In this document: piece after piece, positions 61,565 to 64,000 of the stretch
Numbering within the stretch: the stretch's first letter is position 1
Layout of the letters: each line of letters begins with the position of its first letter
Assembly (NCBI GenBank): GCA_027493615.1
Contig: JAOSKK010000038.1
Span: forward strand, 1-64,000
Length of the DNA: 64,000 bases
Reading direction: 5' to 3'
Source: Verrucomicrobiota bacterium
Lineage (GTDB): Bacteria; Verrucomicrobiota; Verrucomicrobiia; Limisphaerales; J093
Notes under the pieces: generated by a model
The model's input: the letters and a program-made list of their open reading frames with translations, nothing else
Database searches by the model: none
What the model was told of the DNA's origin: nothing
Program-made: the position numbers and the translations under genes

Positions 61565-62700
61565 CGACCACCTCCCAGCAACGGGATGCCCGCCGCTCGA
61601 GCGAACCGCTCGGGACGCTGGCCGATCGACGCGACCCTCTCCGGCGTCAGGTCCCGCCAGGTCTGGCCTGCGCTCACCCAGTCCACCCGACGGAGGCAGT
61701 CGTTGACCTCGGTCTCGTTCGCCTCGAACCACGCGGTCAGCTCGGCCGGCAACGGGTTCGGCGCCTCGGCCCGCGCCTGGGCGGGCGGGGCGGGGTCAGG
61801 TGGGGTGACCTTGGGGTCGTGGAGGCCCGCGCCGGGCGTAGCCGGTTCCCCCTGCTGCGCGAGTGCGTTCATCTGCTCCTGGAGCACCGCCACGAGCTTC
61901 TGCGCCTGCGCTTCGGTCAACTCGGCGAACGTGCTGCCCGCGCATCCGGTCCATTGAACGGCCTTCGGAATCGCGTTCGGGCTCTTGCCCAGGCCGATCC
62001 AGTACCGCTCGAGCTTGGCGAGCGTCTCGGGCGCAATCGGCGAGGGCGCGGTCAGAGCCGGTTCCGTGGCGGGCTGCGGGATCGGCGGCGAGGCCATCGC
62101 CCCCTTGAGCCACTCGGCCAGCAGCCGGCCTTCCGCTTCGGTCAGCTCGATGGTCTTGGTGTCAAAGAGCCGGGTCCGATCCTTCGAGGCCATCGCCCGG
62201 TGCGACCCGTCCAGGTCCCAGACCAGCGTGAACTCGTACTCCGTGCCGTCCCGGGTGACCGGCGCCAGGCCCACCTTCTTGGGCACGAGCTTCCCCTTGT
62301 CGTTGGGTTCCAGGACGTAATCCGTCTTCGAGCGCAGGCACGCGATGACGTGCAGCTTCGAGTTGAGCAGGGCGCTGATGACCGCGCGCCACTTCTCCCC
62401 CGCCGCGGCCCAGTTCGAGAACCCGCTGCCGCCCCCGCCGGTCCAGGGCGTCCTTGTACTCCAGGACGGCCTCCCAGGCGTGGGACAGCGTGTCCACGAT
62501 CAGGGCGTCAAACCCCTGGGCCTCCGCCGACTTGATGGCCTCGGCGAAGGTCGGCGCGTCGTAGGGCGGGTCGAGGTTCAGGGCCTCGAACGTGAACTGG
62601 TCGGCGTAGAGCGACGCACTGCGGTGCTCGGTGTCGATGACCCCGATCCGGCCCTGGGGCCCGACCAGCCCCCGGGCGAGGGCAGGGGGGCGGGCCGGCC
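61561..62700 (-). pseudogene. RecA-like phage recombination ATPase (Sak4 type), N-terminus lost in a poly-G island
   Basis: From the right: GRIGVIDTEHRSASLYADQF, DAPTFAEAIKSAEAQGFDAL, IVDTLSHAWEAVLEYKDAL (Walker B at DALIVDTLSH), then a shift at GGCGGGGGCGGC near 62440 and GSGFSNWAAAGEKWRAVISA, LLNSKLHVIACLRSKTDYVL. The 62286-61561 frame continues PKKVGLAPVTRDGTEYEFTL and VWDLDGSHRAMASKDRTRLF, diagnostic of this family. The Walker A strand should lie at about 62700-62760 but that DNA is poly-G/C. C-terminal ELTAWFEANETEVNDCLRRV. Sak4 proteins anneal strands with a phage SSB, and the SSB-like gene is nearby. Confidence 0.75.
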
Positions 62701-62890
62701 CGGGGCCCGCCGGGGGGGGGGGCGGGCCGGGGGGGGGGGGGGGGGGGGCGCCCCCCCCCCCCCGGGGGCCCCCCCCGGGGGGGTCCTCCCCCGGGGGGCT
62801 GTCCCCTTTCTTGGGTTAAGGGTGTCCTTCTTGGGGGGTGAACTCCCTTGGGGCCCCTCCCCTCCCCTTCTCTTTCTTAGCTTCCCCCCC
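62690..62890. other. Poly-G/poly-C island, probably unreliable sequence
   Basis: Long G runs followed by long C runs and a C/T/G-skewed tail, replacing the expected start of the RecA-like gene and the end of the HTH gene. Confidence 0.7.
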
Positions 62891-63004
62891 AATCCTGTCC
62901 TCCCATGCGAAGCAGCGTGGGTTTCTTGATGCCGATCCAAGCCGCGCACTGTTCGGGCGTCAGAAGCACGGCGGGCTCAGGGACAGGTGGGGCTTGGGGA
63001 AGTC
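62880..63004 (-). pseudogene. Excisionase-like (HTH_17/AlpA-type) protein, truncated by the island
   Basis: Minus-strand frame: VPEPAVLLTPEQCAAWIGIK, then KPTLLRMGGQD. LLTPEQ-A-W-GI---TL-RM is the winged helix-turn-helix of excisionases and AlpA regulators. A possible ATG at 63004 is out of frame by one base. The remainder runs into the 62690-62890 island. Confidence 0.55.
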
Positions 63005-63190
63005 ATGAATTGGCAAGGGGTTCCGAGCGACTCGGGGCCTCGGGGCGGGTAGCCAGAACCAGTTCGGCGACCATGCTGCTGATCGAGCGACGGTTCCGCA
63101 CTGGCCAGCCGGAACAGGCGCCGCTTCACCGGAGAGCGGCACGTACAGGTTGAGCTTGACGGCTTCTTTGATGGTGCGTGGACGTGCCAT
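63003..63190 (-). pseudogene. Ribbon-helix-helix-like regulator, frameshifted
   Basis: ATG 63190: MARPRTIKEAVKLNLYVPLS, then in another frame VRNRRSISSMVAELVLATRP. The LNLYVP strand and the RSISSMVAELV helix pair match the CopG/RHH pattern and closely parallel the divergent gene at 63272 (KNAVRLNLYLT ... LSRSALIEELV). The net shift is one base. Confidence 0.55.
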
Positions 63191-63271
63191 ACGACGGGTC
63201 AATATGCGCATAATATGCGCGTTTCAACAAAAAACTCGCCTAAAACAGTTTTTGGCGTATAAAATGCCCCC
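63191..63271. promoter_or_regulatory. AT-rich divergent control region
   Basis: Between two divergent RHH genes. Contains ATGCGCATAATATGCGC (dyad GCGCATaatATGCGC) and GTTTTTGGCGTATAAAATG (TATAAAA as a likely -10). Markedly lower GC than its surroundings; a plausible operator for one or both regulators. Confidence 0.6.
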
Positions 63272-63495
63272 GTGAGGCCGAAGATTAAGAACGCCGTGCG
63301 CTTGAACCTCTACCTGACCGGGCCGTGGTGGACGCGCTGGACCGCGCCTCCGCCCTGCGCAAGCTCTCCCGCTCCGCCCTCATCGAGGAACTGGTCAATT
63401 CCGCCCCAGCACGCTCGGCTGCAGACGAGGCAGCTTCCGAGGCCCTGCGGCGGGCGGTCCCGCGAGCACGCGGGCGGAAACCGCGAGCTGCCTGA
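63272..63495 (+). pseudogene. Ribbon-helix-helix (CopG-like) regulator, one frameshift
   Basis: GTG start: MRPKIKNAVRLNLYLT; one missing C at ACCGGG (about 63320) restores RAVVDALDRASALRKLSRSA and LIEELVNSAPARSAADEAAS. The strand RLNLYL and helices VVDALDRAS and SALIEELVNS form an RHH DNA-binding fold, about 74 aa. It is the only + strand gene of the prophage, facing away from the replication operon, like a repressor or antirepressor. Confidence 0.65.
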
Positions 63496-63774
63496 CCCAC
63501 CGGGCGAGCTTCTGCGCCATCTCGTAGGCGCTCCCGCGGATCGAGGTGACCCGCGATTTCCTCAAGCTCCGGTTCCATCCGGACGCGAACAACGACTTTC
63601 GCCATAACCCTTCTCCGACCCAGCCCGGCGGTTTCGCAGGATGCTCAAGGTTTTCGCCGTGCTTGCGAGTGAGTGTCGCACAGGGGGTGGGACATCTACG
63701 GGGTTACCCCTCCAAAAACTTACTCACAGGGTGTGAATAACTAACGTGCCGGCGGCTGAGGACCGGGCGGTGGT
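63496..63774. other. Intergenic region before the integrase 3' end
   Basis: No supported gene. The last 80 bases (TTACCCCTCCAAAAACTTAC, then TCACAGGGTGTGAATAACTA) are AT-richer and lie directly 3' of the integrase gene; a possible site for recombination, but no partner was found in the window. Confidence 0.4.
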
Positions 63775-64000
63775 TCAGGGCTGCGCCGCCGGCGCCGCCT
63801 GGGCCGGCTGCCCGGCCATCGAGTTCGGCCGAATGGCCCAGAACTCAGCCGCCTGCTCGGGCGTGACCAGCTCGTGGTAATGGGTCAAGAGGATGGTCGG
63901 GGAATTCCCCCAACGTGTGCGCCACCTTGCCCGCGTCCCGGTGAATCGCCATGAGGTAGCTCGCCGCCGTGTGGCGCAACACGTCCGGCCACCACCGCTC
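63775..64000 (-). pseudogene. int: Phage integrase (tyrosine recombinase), C-terminal part, frameshifted and cut by the window
   Basis: The edge starts ERWWPDVLRHTAASYLMAIH, RDAGKVAHTLG; LRHTAASY holds the conserved Arg of the HxxR box (here VLRHT). An extra C in CCCCC (63907-63911) breaks the frame; correction gives NSPTILLTHYHELVTPEQAA, with the catalytic tyrosine in THYHELV, and the end AEFWAIRPNS ... APAAQP. It catalyses prophage integration and excision. The N-terminal domain and most of the catalytic domain are beyond 64000. Confidence 0.8.

Larger units (their letters stand above)
27300..64000 (-). mobile_element. Siphovirus-type prophage (right end beyond the window)
   Basis: A continuous block of minus-strand genes with translational coupling (many ATGA/TGATG overlaps), in lambda-like order: integrase, regulators, recombination and replication, terminase, portal, protease, capsid, tail, tape measure, tip, fibres. 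A long tape measure gene and a tail tube, with no sheath gene, indicate a non-contractile long tail. The left edge touches the intI 3' end near 27300. No att repeats were found by eye and no lysis genes were recognised. Confidence 0.85.

Noticed and set aside
63496..63774. Prophage attachment core
   Set aside because: The AT-rich stretch has no matching repeat visible near 27300, and the true right end is outside the window.
27300..64000. Lysis genes (holin, endolysin, spanin)
   Set aside because: No muramidase, amidase or spanin motif was found; the two-helix protein at 38880 and the 30-aa peptide at 58804 are not enough to call a holin, and the NlpC/P60 gene belongs to the tail tip.
1..64000. 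tRNA or rRNA genes
   Set aside because: No cloverleaf or conserved rRNA segment was recognised by eye; a tRNA scan would settle it.

Overview
The window is high-GC DNA that looks like a Verrucomicrobiota chromosome (inference). Supporting signs are an ECF sigma factor next to a giant Ser/Thr kinase with WD40 and TPR repeats, a PEP-CTERM exported protein, LamG/beta-propeller exported proteins, and an interspersed palindromic repeat with core GTAGCCGCCGACGTGAGG. No rRNA or tRNA gene was recognised. Almost every long gene is split by one-base indels, most of them in C or G runs, and three islands inside the prophage are almost pure poly-G/poly-C. Most broken genes are therefore probably intact genes in an error-prone assembly. 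The kinase copy at the left edge is different: it is diverged throughout and is real decay.

Layout. 1-1260: decayed antisense copy of the kinase gene. 1597-7512: ECF sigma factor, a hypothetical gene, then a kinase-WD40-TPR gene interrupted by a 69-bp palindrome. 7637-8265: one integron gene cassette with its own attC, far from any integrase. 8296-22615: exported proteins, namely a BNR-like protein, an LVIVD-repeat protein, a PEP-CTERM protein, a lectin-like/TIG/PKD protein, a very large LamG-propeller-HYR-TIG-M4 peptidase, its LamG-propeller relative, and a beta-helix protein. 23014-27322: an integron, with intI on the + strand and an array of about seven cassettes on the - strand running leftwards, separated by six attC sites. 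27323-64000: a siphovirus-type prophage, almost all on the - strand.

Prophage, in transcription order (right to left): integrase (partial); two divergent ribbon-helix-helix regulators; an excisionase-like HTH; a RecA-like (Sak4-type) ATPase; an SSB-like protein with an acidic tip; an SF2 helicase; a primase-polymerase/helicase; RusA; a ParB-like protein; a TAGT-like glycosyltransferase; a four-gene operon of small proteins; an amidoligase; a class II glutamine amidotransferase; an HExxH protein; terminase; portal; S49 protease; scaffold-like protein; capsid; tail genes with a programmed -1 frameshift; tape measure; baseplate/tip proteins with an NlpC/P60 peptidase; tail fibres. The four-gene operon and the amidoligase operon each start at a near-identical promoter containing the same inverted repeat, so they are probably co-regulated.

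The most notable systems are the integron with its displaced single cassette, and the prophage block at 49428-54967 carrying amidoligase, amidotransferase, HExxH, glycosyltransferase and ParB-like genes. That block is a candidate pathway for modifying phage DNA, a peptide or the envelope. No lysis genes and no prophage attachment sites were found.
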